Positions 8,845 to 18,484 of a DNA stretch of 64,000 nucleotides are shown here, piece by piece (the stretch's first letter is position 1; each line of letters begins with the position of its first letter). The position numbers and the translations under genes were made by a program. This stretch comes from Sporosarcina ureilytica (GTDB taxonomy: Bacteria > Bacillota > Bacilli > Bacillales_A > Planococcaceae), in assembly GCF_001753205.1 (NCBI RefSeq), contig NZ_CP017560.1:3100001-3164000 (forward strand), in the 5' to 3' direction. The notes below the pieces were generated by a model, which was not told where the DNA came from, ran no database searches, and saw only the letters and a program-made list of their open reading frames with translations.

Positions 8845-9073
8845 TTAATTTTATTCTGGCTTACACCTATAAAAAGTGCGCGTTTTTCAGTGGCCTCCAT
8901 TTTAGAAAAGGGGCCTTCAATATACTCATTTTCTTTTTCTACCCTACTTCTCGGAGTAACAATCAGCCGAAGAACTAACTGTTACTACCAAGCGCGAAAT
9001 AGCCCTTGAAACGTAATCTAATCCAGGAAAATATTTGTTATTACATAATAATTTATATCGCTCGCCTCCGCGA

Positions 9074-12000
9074 TTAATCCAATAAAGTTAATTGCTCACT
9101 TTCTCCAATTCGATCAAAGGCCGCCGGGTCATGATCTTGGAAGTAAGCGGCATTCACCGTTTTTTCTTTTGTCATAATCATCTTTTCAGAATGACGTGTG
9201 TTGCGCAGACGGCAACTGTAAATAACTGGGAAATAATCACGTAGAAATTTTCCCTCCGCATGTGCAGTAAGGGCAATAATTTGAAAACCTAACTTTTCGG
9301 CTATAAAAAACACAGGGCTTAATACATGTTCACTTGATGCCTTGCCGAATGGATTATCGAGCACGACTGCACGATTTCGCTTCATCGATGTATTTAGAAG
9401 TTTTTTCTTTTCCGCTACGTAATTAAGCAGTCCAAGGAAAAGTGTCATGTTTTTGCTCCATTTTTCTCCGCCGGACCACTCATTGGATTCTCGCCAGGAA
9501 AAGGATCTGGATGTTGCTTCATTGTCATTTGTTACTTTACGGCATGATACTTTCATATCACCATTTTGCAAGACGACTCGAAGTAGCTGCGGTGTCTCAA
9601 ACCATTTCTCAATGTCCGTTCGTATTTTTCCATTGTTCACTTTACCGTCCGGGTTGATATAACGTGAATGTTCAATCCATTCGAGAATTTCACCAATATA
9701 GGCACGGAGCCTCGCAAGCCCCTCTTTCTCTTCCCAATCCGTAATTCGGAAATTATAAATTCGCTTCGGCCCTGAACTAAAGTTAATGCGTGTTTTCCCA
9801 GGAATGACATTCAGTTCCCGGACGACAGTTCTTACATGTTCATTCATATGCGTAACGAAATGCTCTAATTGTTCATCGTGACTGCGGATACTTTCTTCGT
9901 GAATCCGAATAATACTATTCATTTTCTTTCGTATATTTTGTTGAAATTCAACAAGATCCTTATAGCTGCGCTTATATTCCAGACCTTGAAATAAATTATC
10001 ACGCATCTTGGCATCTGACATATTTCTACGGACATACGTATTAAAATCATGTCGGTAATTGGTCACCCGATCAATTTCTTCTTTTACCTCGTCATTCGCT
10101 TTCTTCATGTTCACTGTTACACGATGGACCAAGCTAAGTGGATTATACGTAAATTCATTTGCATCAGACTCTGTTAATTGCACTTCTTCAATTGAAGCTG
10201 AGTTAAAATGATGCGCTTCTACAAATCGATCAAGTTCATAAAGTGCACGTTCAAACTTCTGGAACTCATGATTCAACCGATTTAGCTCGATTAAATAAAC
10301 CTTTTCTTGTTCATTTAAATTCTCCGCTGCTGTTTGCAGCATATTTTCAACGACATGGAGAGGCTCAGTAAATTGAGTCACTTCCACTTCCGAATGATTT
10401 CTCTCGAAGTTCTCTTTGAGTTCCTTCAATTGGAATGCAATAATTGCAACTTTCTTTTCTTGACCCTGAAATGCTTCCGCGGCTTTTTTTTGTTGCTCAC
10501 TTTCAATTTTTTCAAGATGACGCGCTTTATCAATTTCGGTATCCCAATTATCTTGAAAATCAATGTCCTCAAAATCATTCCAGTCCATTTGAATTCTTTT
10601 GATTTCCACTTTTGCTTCATTTAGTCTTTCCCGCGCATTGGCCATCTTTGTTTCCAATTCGCTGCGTGATTCTGAAATTTGATTCAATGAACGTGAAATG
10701 GATTCAGCATTTTCTTTTAGCAATTCAATCGTTTTGTCAGTAAATAGAGGAGGTAAATCCTTCACACTAGAATAATAAGGGTCGCGTCGTAACAATTCCA
10801 TTTCCATGTTTATCGAAGCTATCCTGTTATGCATTGCATTTCTTTCATCCTCATAACTTTTTTGTCGTTGCTCGGATCTTCGTACATTACGACTATTTCT
10901 TTCTAGGTCAAGTTGGATACTGACTGCCCCTTCTTTTAACTGAACCACTTCACTTGCTTCACTTTCATGTCGCTGCCCATCTGCAATTCGGCGTTCAAGG
11001 TTATTGAGTTCGTCTTTCATTAAAGAAATTTGCTGCTCAATTGAAGTGATTCTGCCATCAACTTCGTCTAATTCCTTTTCTGAACGTTGGAGCAGCCTTT
11101 CATTTAATTGCAACTGATCTTTTAATTTTTGTTCATATTCCTCTGTCTCTTTTAAAACCTCATACGGAAATTCATCGAAAAATTTATTGTAAGAACGATA
11201 TGCACGTTCCCATATTTTTAACTTCTCTTCCACTTTCCTTCGTTCCCCCGTAATTCGATTCGCCTCTATTTGAAGGGATTCTTTCCACGTATCAAAAGAA
11301 GTTGTATGAACATTCTCTTTCCAATAAAGTGGAAGAATTGCATCATGACTTCCCTTTTGACTGCCATCGGTTAATGCTTTCGCTTCCTGTAAATCAATGA
11401 CATGGACAGGATAGAGAAGTTTTTCCTGCACAGCTTCAATTTTTTCAATGAGCGTCAACTTCTTATCCGCAGTAGTAATAAGCGTCACTGGCCAGTAAGG
11501 AAAACGGCGAAGTTGTTCTTCGATTGACAAATCCAACCCATTTAAATATCTAATCCCTGTGTCTATTAACCCAATGCGATTCGCCCATCGATGAAGCTGC
11601 TGTTCCATAAATGGATCGGCGAAGAAGATGTCTTGATCCATATAATCATCGATAAAACGATAAGCGAGCCTTTCTGCTAAATGTTTTTCTTCCTTTTCCT
11701 CTCGCATCCGTTCAATGTTTCGAATTAGATCTTGTTCTACGGAACTTTGCTTCAAATAAAGGGAATCAATTCGGCTTAGGCTAAAACTTAACTGTGCGAG
11801 TTCTTCCTTTTGCATTGCATGCGCATCCTTCATTCGCTTTACATCCACTTCGACTTTCGCAAGGGCAATCGAGTCGTTTTTTATTGCTTCTTGGATGCTG
11901 TCTCTTTTCTCTTTCACGTCAATTCGTGAATGGCGTAGCTGTTTAATGTTATTTTGCAATTCAACGATTGATTCATCGACTTCCGTTTGCCTTTGAATCC

Positions 12001-13483
12001 ATTGCGGAAGCCGGGCTTCCACTGTTTCTTGTTCTGTATTCGATAAAATCATTTGCCGAATTTTTCGCATTGATTCTTCAAGCGACTGAATGAATGTTTC
12101 TTTTTCCGTCTTCTTTTTTTCAAGATCGATTTGCTGTTGCCGCAGCCGCTTCCTTTCTTCAGTGCAGGCGATGAGTTCATTTTCTATCGGGCGTAATTCA
12201 TAGGTAAGTTCTAAGATTCCCTTTTCCATTTTTTCTTGTTGCTCTGTAAAATATCCGCTTAATTCGCGGTAAACCGTATGTAAATCATCCGAAAGGTCAG
12301 AGGTCCCTGACTCCTCGTCATGCTTCTCGATTTCGTCTTCAAAATGGGAGGCTAGTTCCGTTTGCACGCGGATATTCGTTTTCTGTTGTGCAAACATCAA
12401 CGAATAATATCTCTTTTTCAAACGATGGATGTTTTCTTGGATGCGATCCCTTTCTTCTTCCAACTCTTGTAATTGGTCCTGTTCTACTTTTAGTTCTTCT
12501 TCTTTCTTTCGAATGAGAAAAGCATCTTGACGGGCCTCAAGTGCTTCCTTCTCTATCTTGAGCGCTTCAACCATCTGTTCAAGGTGAGCGATTTCTTGTT
12601 CCGTCTCTCTGCAGAGGTTCTTCGCAAGTACGTACACTCCTTTTGTCACCGCTTTACTTTTTTCGTATCGTTCCTCTTTTTTATAAAGAACCTCATTTGC
12701 GTTCACATAAGCGGTGAGTTCTCCTTCAATTGCTTCATACTCCGCAATTTGTGCACGTAACTCTTTATACAATTTAAAGCTTTTTTGCCGTTCTTCAAAT
12801 ATATCGGCGAATCGGTTTTGATCAAACCCTGCAATCGACTTTTCAACGGTTGGGATTAGGAGTCGGTCATATAAATGCCGTTCAGTCTTACAACTGTCAA
12901 AAAAACGTTCAATGCCTCCTTCGTCCTGATTAATCGTTACAATACTATCCCACTCATCCGAAATAATATGGTATTTTTCCTCCAAAAAGTGCCTGTATGA
13001 TTTGATTGTTTCAAACGTCTGGGCAAGAGGAGACTGTTGAACCATTTTTTTATAGTAATCATTAATTTCAAAACGTTCAGCTGGTCGTTTTCCGTCATCC
13101 CGTGCAAAGGGAATCATTTCAATTCCATTCGCATCACTTGCACCATATTCATACACATACCGGTAAGAATCGACTTTGTTATCACTGATGAAAAGACTTA
13201 CCGCTGTCACGACATACCTTCTCGGCCGATCAGAATGAATCCACTCGATGGCAATATGCGCAGGACCTTCCAATTTCAAAGTATCCCGTATTTTGCGCTC
13301 GCCTAAATTCGTATGTGGAATAACTGCCTGTAACAACGTCTGAATGAGTACCGTTTTACCGCCGCCATTTTCAAGAACAAGCGCACCGTTATACCCATCG
13401 AATTTAAACAAATCATCATTATAACGTTTCTGACCGTCTTCATATACGACATTTGTCAATCGAATTTGGCTAATTGTCGGCAT
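9074..13483 (-). CDS. jetC: Wadjet JetC, SMC-like ATPase
   Basis: The motor of the Wadjet complex, 1469 aa, a MukB-like SMC ATPase that extrudes DNA loops on small circular DNA. The N-terminal head has the Walker A loop in ALVLENGGGKTVLIQ (about residues 35-46). A long coiled coil full of Glu/Lys/Gln heptads spans about 230-1180, with a hinge-like globular part near 600-700 (YRFIDDYMDQDIFFADPF and what follows). The C-terminal head has the signature ESNEWSGGEKWSKN (SGGE near 1337) and Walker B in RAVVLDNPFGKASS (Asp near 1376). The residue after the Walker B Asp is Asn, not the usual Glu. GGGGGA precedes the ATG, which overlaps the end of jetB by 14 bases, so the two are translationally coupled. 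It is the last gene of a four-gene operon. Confidence 0.92.
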   Translation of the reverse strand: MPTISQIRLTNVVYEDGQKRYNDDLFKFDGYNGALVLENGGGKTVLIQTLLQAVIPHTNLGERKIRDTLKLEGPAHIAIEWIHSDRPRRYVVTAVSLFISDNKVDSYRYVYEYGASDANGIEMIPFARDDGKRPAERFEINDYYKKMVQQSPLAQTFETIKSYRHFLEEKYHIISDEWDSIVTINQDEGGIERFFDSCKTERHLYDRLLIPTVEKSIAGFDQNRFADIFEERQKSFKLYKELRAQIAEYEAIEGELTAYVNANEVLYKKEERYEKSKAVTKGVYVLAKNLCRETEQEIAHLEQMVEALKIEKEALEARQDAFLIRKKEEELKVEQDQLQELEEERDRIQENIHRLKKRYYSLMFAQQKTNIRVQTELASHFEDEIEKHDEESGTSDLSDDLHTVYRELSGYFTEQQEKMEKGILELTYELRPIENELIACTEERKRLRQQQIDLEKKKTEKETFIQSLEESMRKIRQMILSNTEQETVEARLPQWIQRQTEVDESIVELQNNIKQLRHSRIDVKEKRDSIQEAIKNDSIALAKVEVDVKRMKDAHAMQKEELAQLSFSLSRIDSLYLKQSSVEQDLIRNIERMREEKEEKHLAERLAYRFIDDYMDQDIFFADPFMEQQLHRWANRIGLIDTGIRYLNGLDLSIEEQLRRFPYWPVTLITTADKKLTLIEKIEAVQEKLLYPVHVIDLQEAKALTDGSQKGSHDAILPLYWKENVHTTSFDTWKESLQIEANRITGERRKVEEKLKIWERAYRSYNKFFDEFPYEVLKETEEYEQKLKDQLQLNERLLQRSEKELDEVDGRITSIEQQISLMKDELNNLERRIADGQRHESEASEVVQLKEGAVSIQLDLERNSRNVRRSEQRQKSYEDERNAMHNRIASINMEMELLRRDPYYSSVKDLPPLFTDKTIELLKENAESISRSLNQISESRSELETKMANARERLNEAKVEIKRIQMDWNDFEDIDFQDNWDTEIDKARHLEKIESEQQKKAAEAFQGQEKKVAIIAFQLKELKENFERNHSEVEVTQFTEPLHVVENMLQTAAENLNEQEKVYLIELNRLNHEFQKFERALYELDRFVEAHHFNSASIEEVQLTESDANEFTYNPLSLVHRVTVNMKKANDEVKEEIDRVTNYRHDFNTYVRRNMSDAKMRDNLFQGLEYKRSYKDLVEFQQNIRKKMNSIIRIHEESIRSHDEQLEHFVTHMNEHVRTVVRELNVIPGKTRINFSSGPKRIYNFRITDWEEKEGLARLRAYIGEILEWIEHSRYINPDGKVNNGKIRTDIEKWFETPQLLRVVLQNGDMKVSCRKVTNDNEATSRSFSWRESNEWSGGEKWSKNMTLFLGLLNYVAEKKKLLNTSMKRNRAVVLDNPFGKASSEHVLSPVFFIAEKLGFQIIALTAHAEGKFLRDYFPVIYSCRLRNTRHSEKMIMTKEKTVNAAYFQDHDPAAFDRIGESEQLTLLD

Positions 13484-14216
13484 CTACATCCCCCTGTTCT
13501 GTTTCATAAATAAATTCAAAAATACCTTTATTATATTCCAAATCCATAAAGTACTTTTGAATAATCGTTTTCGCTTTTTCGGTCAGTGTCACTTCCATAT
13601 TCCCAATTTCCTTGACTAGTTGCTGGTCAATTAAAAACCTTTTCACTCCGTCAATAAAACTCATCCGACTAATTGTATTTCCAGTTTGCCTTTTCGCACT
13701 TTCCCGGAGATCATCCATCGCATCCCACTTTTCAATAATCAGTGTCCAATTATAGGAAAACTCTTGCTCTTCTTTTTTCAACGTTTCTTCATCATGTTCT
13801 TTTAAAGCTTCAATTTTATCGTGTACTTCCCGAACCCAATCCTCTAGGCGAATAAAATCTCGTGTCGTTTCTGTCGATTGATAGCTGTCATAGAAAAAAC
13901 CAAACAAAATAAGGGTTGCAAAATAGAGTAAGTAAATATCGGCATTCACCGCACGACTTGAAAAATACGTTCTTTTCAAATAATCATTACTTACATGAAA
14001 AGGCGATAACCTCGTTTCTGGAATTAGAAACAATTCACTGCCAACAGGGATATTGACACAAGAAACTTCTTTCGCAAATAAATCCAATAAATCCCGTACA
14101 TCATCATCTGCTTTATACAACGTTGACCAATCCGAACCAACAACTCCATCACGTGCCAAATCCAAGTATAACTTAAAGGCTGAAACTACCTTTTCCTCAC
14201 TATAACGCATCTTCAT
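13470..14216 (-). CDS. jetB: Wadjet JetB (MukE-like KITE subunit)
   Basis: A cytosolic protein of 248 aa. The call rests on position between JetA and JetC, on size, and on a winged-helix-like C-terminal half (FIDGVKRFLIDQQLVKEIGN, then MEVTLTEKAKTIIQKYF). KITE subunits bind the kleisin and DNA in SMC complexes. The first half contains LARDGVVGSDWSTLYKADDD and an aromatic segment YLLYFATLILFGFFYDSYQS, probably a buried core helix and not a membrane span. GGAGGAGG lies 5-7 bases before the ATG at 14216; a second ATG at 14210 is also possible. The start overlaps the end of jetA by 17 bases. The sequence seems closer to the less-studied Wadjet types than to type I. Confidence 0.82.
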   Translation of the reverse strand: MKMRYSEEKVVSAFKLYLDLARDGVVGSDWSTLYKADDDVRDLLDLFAKEVSCVNIPVGSELFLIPETRLSPFHVSNDYLKRTYFSSRAVNADIYLLYFATLILFGFFYDSYQSTETTRDFIRLEDWVREVHDKIEALKEHDEETLKKEEQEFSYNWTLIIEKWDAMDDLRESAKRQTGNTISRMSFIDGVKRFLIDQQLVKEIGNMEVTLTEKAKTIIQKYFMDLEYNKGIFEFIYETEQGDVDADN

Positions 14217-15720
14217 GCACCTCCTCCGCTATTGAAAATGTCATGTTTTGAATCGTATAACGCGGTGTTGCTTGAATGATTTCCCGATCCTCCAAAACTG
14301 TTAAGACATCATTTTTTAGCGGTTTAAATGCCTCATGAAAAGACCTATTTTGTTCATCTTGATCCAATGATTCATCACCATAACGAATAGGAGAACGTTG
14401 ATGAATATATAGCCAAAAGTGATAAAATGTACGTTCTTCAAGATATTTTCCCTCCGCATTGCCTCTCATTCCATCAATCACTTCTGCCAACGAATGAATC
14501 CCCTTATTTGCTGCCTTCATGAGTAAGCTCATATAAACAGTAAAATGTTCTTTTAACAGTTGCTCGTCTTCACGATCTAACTGGTGTTCATCCACTTGCA
14601 TAAACGTGTCTTCCATCGGATCTTCACGGTCATTTCTAAAATTTTGCGCTTCCAGCACCGTAAGCGGTGACCAAATTTCAGCATATGGCAGTTTGAAAAA
14701 AGGATGCAAAACCCCTTTCATCGTTTCTAGCGGCAATGGTTTATTCACAATGGGCAGCACTATATCTTGCTTAAAATTAAATGCCTCAACCCCCATGTAA
14801 TAAAGCGATTGCTGTGCCGCCAAGAGCGTATCATTAATGAGTATCTGGCTTTCTGTTAGCAATTTGGAATGTTCATTATGTACACTTTCAAGCTCTGTCG
14901 TTATTGAAAGAATATAACGATACGCTTTCGGTTCTTCTAAATGATAATCTTTTTCAAACAACCTTGTCCGCGTTTCATGAACAAAATTTTCAAGTTCAAT
15001 AAATTCTTCATTTTCCCGAGTCAGTCGAAAGCGAATGTCCTCCAGCAACTTTTTATAGCGCTCAAACGTATCTTCAGAAACAATATTACGAAGGACTTCA
15101 TGCTTTAATTTTGTCATCCGATCTCTTAACGTTTCGACATTGACACGCATCTCGTTAATTTGTCTAAGTGCGCTGCCATACTCTCCTTTCTCCAATTGCT
15201 TCCGAATCATTAACTGGTTAATAGATAACTGATACTCACTATAAAATTCTTTCGTCGCAAAGATAAGTTCAATCCCATCTTCATCAAGCGTATAAAACTG
15301 CCTTCCTGTGTCACTATCAAATCCATTATCCTTCAATATTGAAAAGGTAATCGTTTCATCGTCGCCTGTATCCCAATTATAAAATTCAACCTCTCGTCTT
15401 TTTCCGCCAGGCGGTCGAAATGCCTCAACAAGTTTCGTTGCAATTGTCTCCCCTTGCTTCGCCCCAAGCGCATATTTTCCGGAAGTAACATGACTGATAT
15501 AGTGAGCAAGTTCAAGTTTTCCTACCTGATTGCTTCGTAAAATTTTATGTTCAAAAAAGAAGAGCAATGTCAAAAGACCAAGCCCATGCATATCAATCCG
15601 AGCTCGGTTCATATCCTCATCTCTGCCGCGCTTTAATTCATGTAAAACATCGAATAATGCGAGTCTTCGCACCCTGTCTTTATAGCCCTCCGTTAAGCCT
15701 TTCCATTCATGATATTCCAT
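14200..15720 (-). CDS. jetA: Wadjet JetA (kleisin-like subunit)
   Basis: A protein of about 506 aa, the kleisin/MukF-like bridge of the Wadjet SMC complex. The N-terminal part looks winged-helix (RVRRLALFDVLHELKRG and the helices after it). The middle is helical and coiled (LRQINEMRVNVETLRDRMTK, FERYKKLLEDIRFRLTRENE) and the C-terminus ends in another winged-helix-like part (LKNDVLTVLEDREIIQATPR). The ATG at 15720 is chosen because GGAGG lies 8 bases before it; a TTG five codons upstream overlaps that site. The start lies inside the 3' end of jetD and the stop overlaps jetB. I recall this family as the DUF5716-type JetA. The assignment is strong from the operon and moderate from sequence alone. 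Confidence 0.85.
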   Translation of the reverse strand: MEYHEWKGLTEGYKDRVRRLALFDVLHELKRGRDEDMNRARIDMHGLGLLTLLFFFEHKILRSNQVGKLELAHYISHVTSGKYALGAKQGETIATKLVEAFRPPGGKRREVEFYNWDTGDDETITFSILKDNGFDSDTGRQFYTLDEDGIELIFATKEFYSEYQLSINQLMIRKQLEKGEYGSALRQINEMRVNVETLRDRMTKLKHEVLRNIVSEDTFERYKKLLEDIRFRLTRENEEFIELENFVHETRTRLFEKDYHLEEPKAYRYILSITTELESVHNEHSKLLTESQILINDTLLAAQQSLYYMGVEAFNFKQDIVLPIVNKPLPLETMKGVLHPFFKLPYAEIWSPLTVLEAQNFRNDREDPMEDTFMQVDEHQLDREDEQLLKEHFTVYMSLLMKAANKGIHSLAEVIDGMRGNAEGKYLEERTFYHFWLYIHQRSPIRYGDESLDQDEQNRSFHEAFKPLKNDVLTVLEDREIIQATPRYTIQNMTFSIAEEVHEDAL

Positions 15721-16721
15721 GACCAGTTCCTCCAAATCTCTCTCAGTTCAGAAGACTTTAACACTTCTTGCGGATAATAATGTCCATCCTCAAGTAACGA
15801 TTCAACTTTTGGACCACACGGCATTGCGGTAACAAAGTTCTCAATCGCCTTTATATCCTTACGCTGATTTGTTTTTCCTTTAAAAGGCGATTTGCTTAAA
15901 CAAGCCTCATAAAACGGAGTCGCCGGAATGACTTGCCGTTTTTCATTCAACGAATTCCAAATGGTTATGCCTGATCTGTCAATATCTCCAAAATAATAAA
16001 AAGTATGATTGGCTTTCTGTATCGGGAATTGCCAGTCGAATTGCTCAATACTTTTTACAATTTTATTCCCGGAACCGTAAATAAGCGTGGAAAAAACCGT
16101 TTCCGATAAAATCGGCAACAGTGCCTGATACGTCGTTTTATTTTCAACGATGAGGTGAAATTGCTGCGGATTCATCACTATTTTGACATTAAATGCCATC
16201 ATGAGCGGATCTGATACTGGAACAATTTTCATCACATTCCACAGTCCGATTCTCTCCAACACCTCACGTCCCCCGCCCTCATCAATCCACTTCTCATCTC
16301 CAACAAGCGCTGCGCTTCTTTCCGGAGCCGGGACAGATTCCTGCGGAAATCCGACTTCAGTTAAGTATGTTTGAATACGTTCAATGAATGGAAGATCATT
16401 TAAAAATATTTCAGGCGGCATTGAATAATAACAATCCAATCGAATCGCACTATGAAACTGTGAAGTATAACGATGAAGTTCTACGTGAAAATCTGCTTGA
16501 AGCTTTGATTTGTTTATTCGATACCGATAGGCAACTGATGGCGTGCGGGTAGTTTGACCAGCAGATTTCACCGGTTGAAGTATGTTTTCTTCTTCCAACT
16601 TTAGGATATCGGCCGCCAGCTCTTCAAAACGCTGCCCATTTCCATGAAATAAAACCGATAACTCCTCTAATGTAATTGTTACTTTTGACCTCAATGTGAG
16701 TTGATTCAATTGCTTGTCCAA
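15693..16721 (-). CDS. jetD: Wadjet JetD, Toprim-domain nuclease
   Basis: The nuclease arm of Wadjet, about 342 aa, which cleaves plasmid DNA that the SMC motor has bent or extruded. The C-terminal Toprim domain is clear: the catalytic Glu in LIVENKTTYQALL (about residue 193) and the metal-binding pair in FYYFGDIDRSGITIW (Asp about 246 and 248). The N-terminal part is DNA-binding, winged-helix-like. A TTG at 16721 is chosen as start because AGGGGGGGAT lies about 5 bases upstream; the open frame runs to 16844 with no ribosome site. jetD is the first gene here, followed by jetA, jetB and jetC with overlapping ends. The jetD-first order and the short JetD fit a non-type-I Wadjet, which is my inference. 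Confidence 0.88.
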   Translation of the reverse strand: MDKQLNQLTLRSKVTITLEELSVLFHGNGQRFEELAADILKLEEENILQPVKSAGQTTRTPSVAYRYRINKSKLQADFHVELHRYTSQFHSAIRLDCYYSMPPEIFLNDLPFIERIQTYLTEVGFPQESVPAPERSAALVGDEKWIDEGGGREVLERIGLWNVMKIVPVSDPLMMAFNVKIVMNPQQFHLIVENKTTYQALLPILSETVFSTLIYGSGNKIVKSIEQFDWQFPIQKANHTFYYFGDIDRSGITIWNSLNEKRQVIPATPFYEACLSKSPFKGKTNQRKDIKAIENFVTAMPCGPKVESLLEDGHYYPQEVLKSSELREIWRNWSWNIMNGKA

Positions 16722-16754
16722 TTTAAATCCCCCCCTACTTTCGTACCTAATCCT

Positions 16755-16760
16755 AGTATA
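16755..16760 (-). promoter_or_regulatory. Candidate -10 box of the jetDABC operon
   Basis: On the minus strand TATACT lies about 34 bases before the TTG start of jetD. The expected -35 region is weak (near TCGCAA), so this is only a candidate. Confidence 0.35.
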
Positions 16761-16844
16761 GCGAAAATTATCATTCTTTGCGATGGGGAGTGTGTAGGTA
16801 TAAGGTGGAATGAATATATCTAGTAAACCTTCATTCCCGTCCAT

Positions 16845-17245
16845 AAAACGAACAATTCCATCGGCAGCTTCTGGCGACAGGCACTGCCCCTGTCTTCTCC
16901 GTATGCATTAACCCTATTATACTACTTCAGAACTTGATTCGCTGTAATCACAACACCCGCGCACGTCTAAATGACGAATAAACCCGAATCCCCGCCTAAA
17001 AAGCGTCTTGGCAATTTCCAAAGCGAAATCAATGACACGTATCAAAAGCAATCATAACACCGTGCTACATCACTTCTTTTCCTGACGTACAAATTTAGCA
17101 ATCCTTTTCGTAACTCTGCTTGTGTGAGTGTTAGCGAATGTGGCGCTGAATGTTCTCAAACAGACTACCTTTCCCATTGTTTATGTTGTATGATAATGAT
17201 AAATAACTAACTCAAATGAACTATCGAAGGAAGTAGTCCAAAAGA
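16845..17245. other. Intergenic region upstream of the Wadjet operon
   Basis: It contains a small inverted repeat at about 16875-16893 (GACAGGCACTGCCCCTGTC), common-looking in this genome and related to the GGCACC tail of the dispersed repeat. No other gene or convincing promoter is seen. A weak ribosome site (GAAGGAAG) precedes the truncated hydrolase at 17246. Confidence 0.4.
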
Positions 17246-17656
17246 ATGAGGTGTCATAGTCTGGTTCAACAGGGGTGGTTAGATGGTTTATTCTATGAAG
17301 TAAGAGGGCAAGGTGAAACCATTTTATTATTGCATGGTATTGGTGGAAGCCATACGATGTTTAAGCCCCAGGTGACGAGTTTATCAAAACATTATAAAAC
17401 AGTTACCGTTGACTTAAATGGAAACGGGAATTCAGAATCCGTCAAAACTAAAAGTTATCTTACTACTCATATTAAGTGTATTTTAGCTCTAATGGATCAT
17501 TTAAAAATTAAAAGAGCCATCTTAGTAGGATTGTCTTACGGCGGAATTATTACTCAGTTATTTGCGATTATACATCCCGATAAAGTGAAGAAAATGAAAA
17601 TGATTCTCATCGACACATACAGCCGTATCCAACCCAAAAATCTATATGAATTATGA
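17246..17656 (+). pseudogene. Truncated alpha/beta hydrolase
   Basis: The N-terminal half of an alpha/beta hydrolase, 136 aa against about 250-270 for the family. Visible are the oxyanion-loop motif ILLLHGIGGSHTMF, DLNGNGNSESVK, and the nucleophile elbow VGLSYGGIITQL with the catalytic Ser. The frame stops after MILIDTYSRIQPKN, before the cap, the acid and the catalytic His. The sequence after the stop is A-rich and gives no continuation in other frames that I can see. An enzyme lacking the acid and His should be inactive, so this is most likely a decayed gene. Confidence 0.7.
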
Positions 17657-18484
17657 AAAAGAAAAGAAAAGAAAACAAAGCAAGCTAACGCACAATTATG
17701 TGCTGAACGAAAAATGGGGGCTTGACCACTGGCACCCAGTATTCTGCAAGCGAGAGATTAAGTTCTAAAGTACGTTCTCTAATTATAATAAATTTATGAG
17801 TTCGGTCTATTATTCGAGTAGCGGCCCCCTTCTCTATTGCTATTTTATGGGGCTTTATTCTTTTCAAAAGAATGATTACAGTAAAATGTACCGATTAGTA
17901 AATCCGTAAGAATAATAGAACTCCTTACCTCCAAGTACTCATACGAATATGGTTGAAAATCAAATTCGCCAGAGTCCGCTAACGATTTGGCTTGGTTCCA
18001 AAAGTGACGCCCCATCCACAGCTTATACAATCCCATTAAACTGATAGTTCTTTCATAATCTATATAAATTTCTTCTATATAATTTATTTTCAGCACTTAG
18101 GTATAATACAACTAAAGGTATACAGTTTATAAGATATTATTCTATTAACCATTTTTAGGGGTACAAAACGGAAAAAAAATTGGCCCCTTCTATAAAACCC
18201 GTTGAAAGTTGCTCAGGAATCCAAATGCACTTTTCGCTAAGTGGTGAAAAGGATGAAACTTAATGATGATCGCAAACGTCTTTTCTCCATGGCTGGATAT
18301 TTACATGAAACATTTCAATATATAATCTGTTAATCGGAAAAAACATATTAAGATTCGCTTCAACTTGTATAAACCTAATCAATTTATTCACGAAGAAATA
18401 ATGTTTTTATTATATTACGTAATAGTGCTGTAAACTGAAGGCTTTAACTTTTTATTTAATTGCCAAAAGATGGAGGAAAAATAA
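17657..18484. other. Gene-poor stretch with doubtful minus-strand frames
   Basis: Two overlapping minus-strand frames occur: 17845-18096 (MLKINYIEEIYIDYERTISL...) and 17685-17867 (MKRIKPHKIAIEKGAATRII...). Neither has a ribosome site or recognisable motifs. The first has protein-like composition and could be a decayed gene. A short plus-strand piece near 18253 (MKLNDDRKRLFSMAGYLHET) also looks like debris. The good site GATGGAGGAAAAATA just before 18485 belongs to the LCP gene. Confidence 0.35.

Larger units (their letters stand above)
8188..9073. other. Long intergenic stretch between the antiporter gene and the Wadjet operon
   Basis: The stretch holds two hairpins and one dispersed-repeat copy, listed separately. 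A frame of 52 codons from about 8402 (MIFIKKWILDTHNWVKPTFT...) has no ribosome site and is probably debris. Another plus frame at 8815-9009 overlaps a hairpin and does not look coding. The upstream part should contain the antiporter promoter, but I see no convincing -35/-10 pair. Confidence 0.45.

Noticed and set aside
8815..9009. Open frame of 64 codons on the plus strand
   Set aside because: It starts inside a terminator hairpin, has no ribosome site and has no coherent motif.
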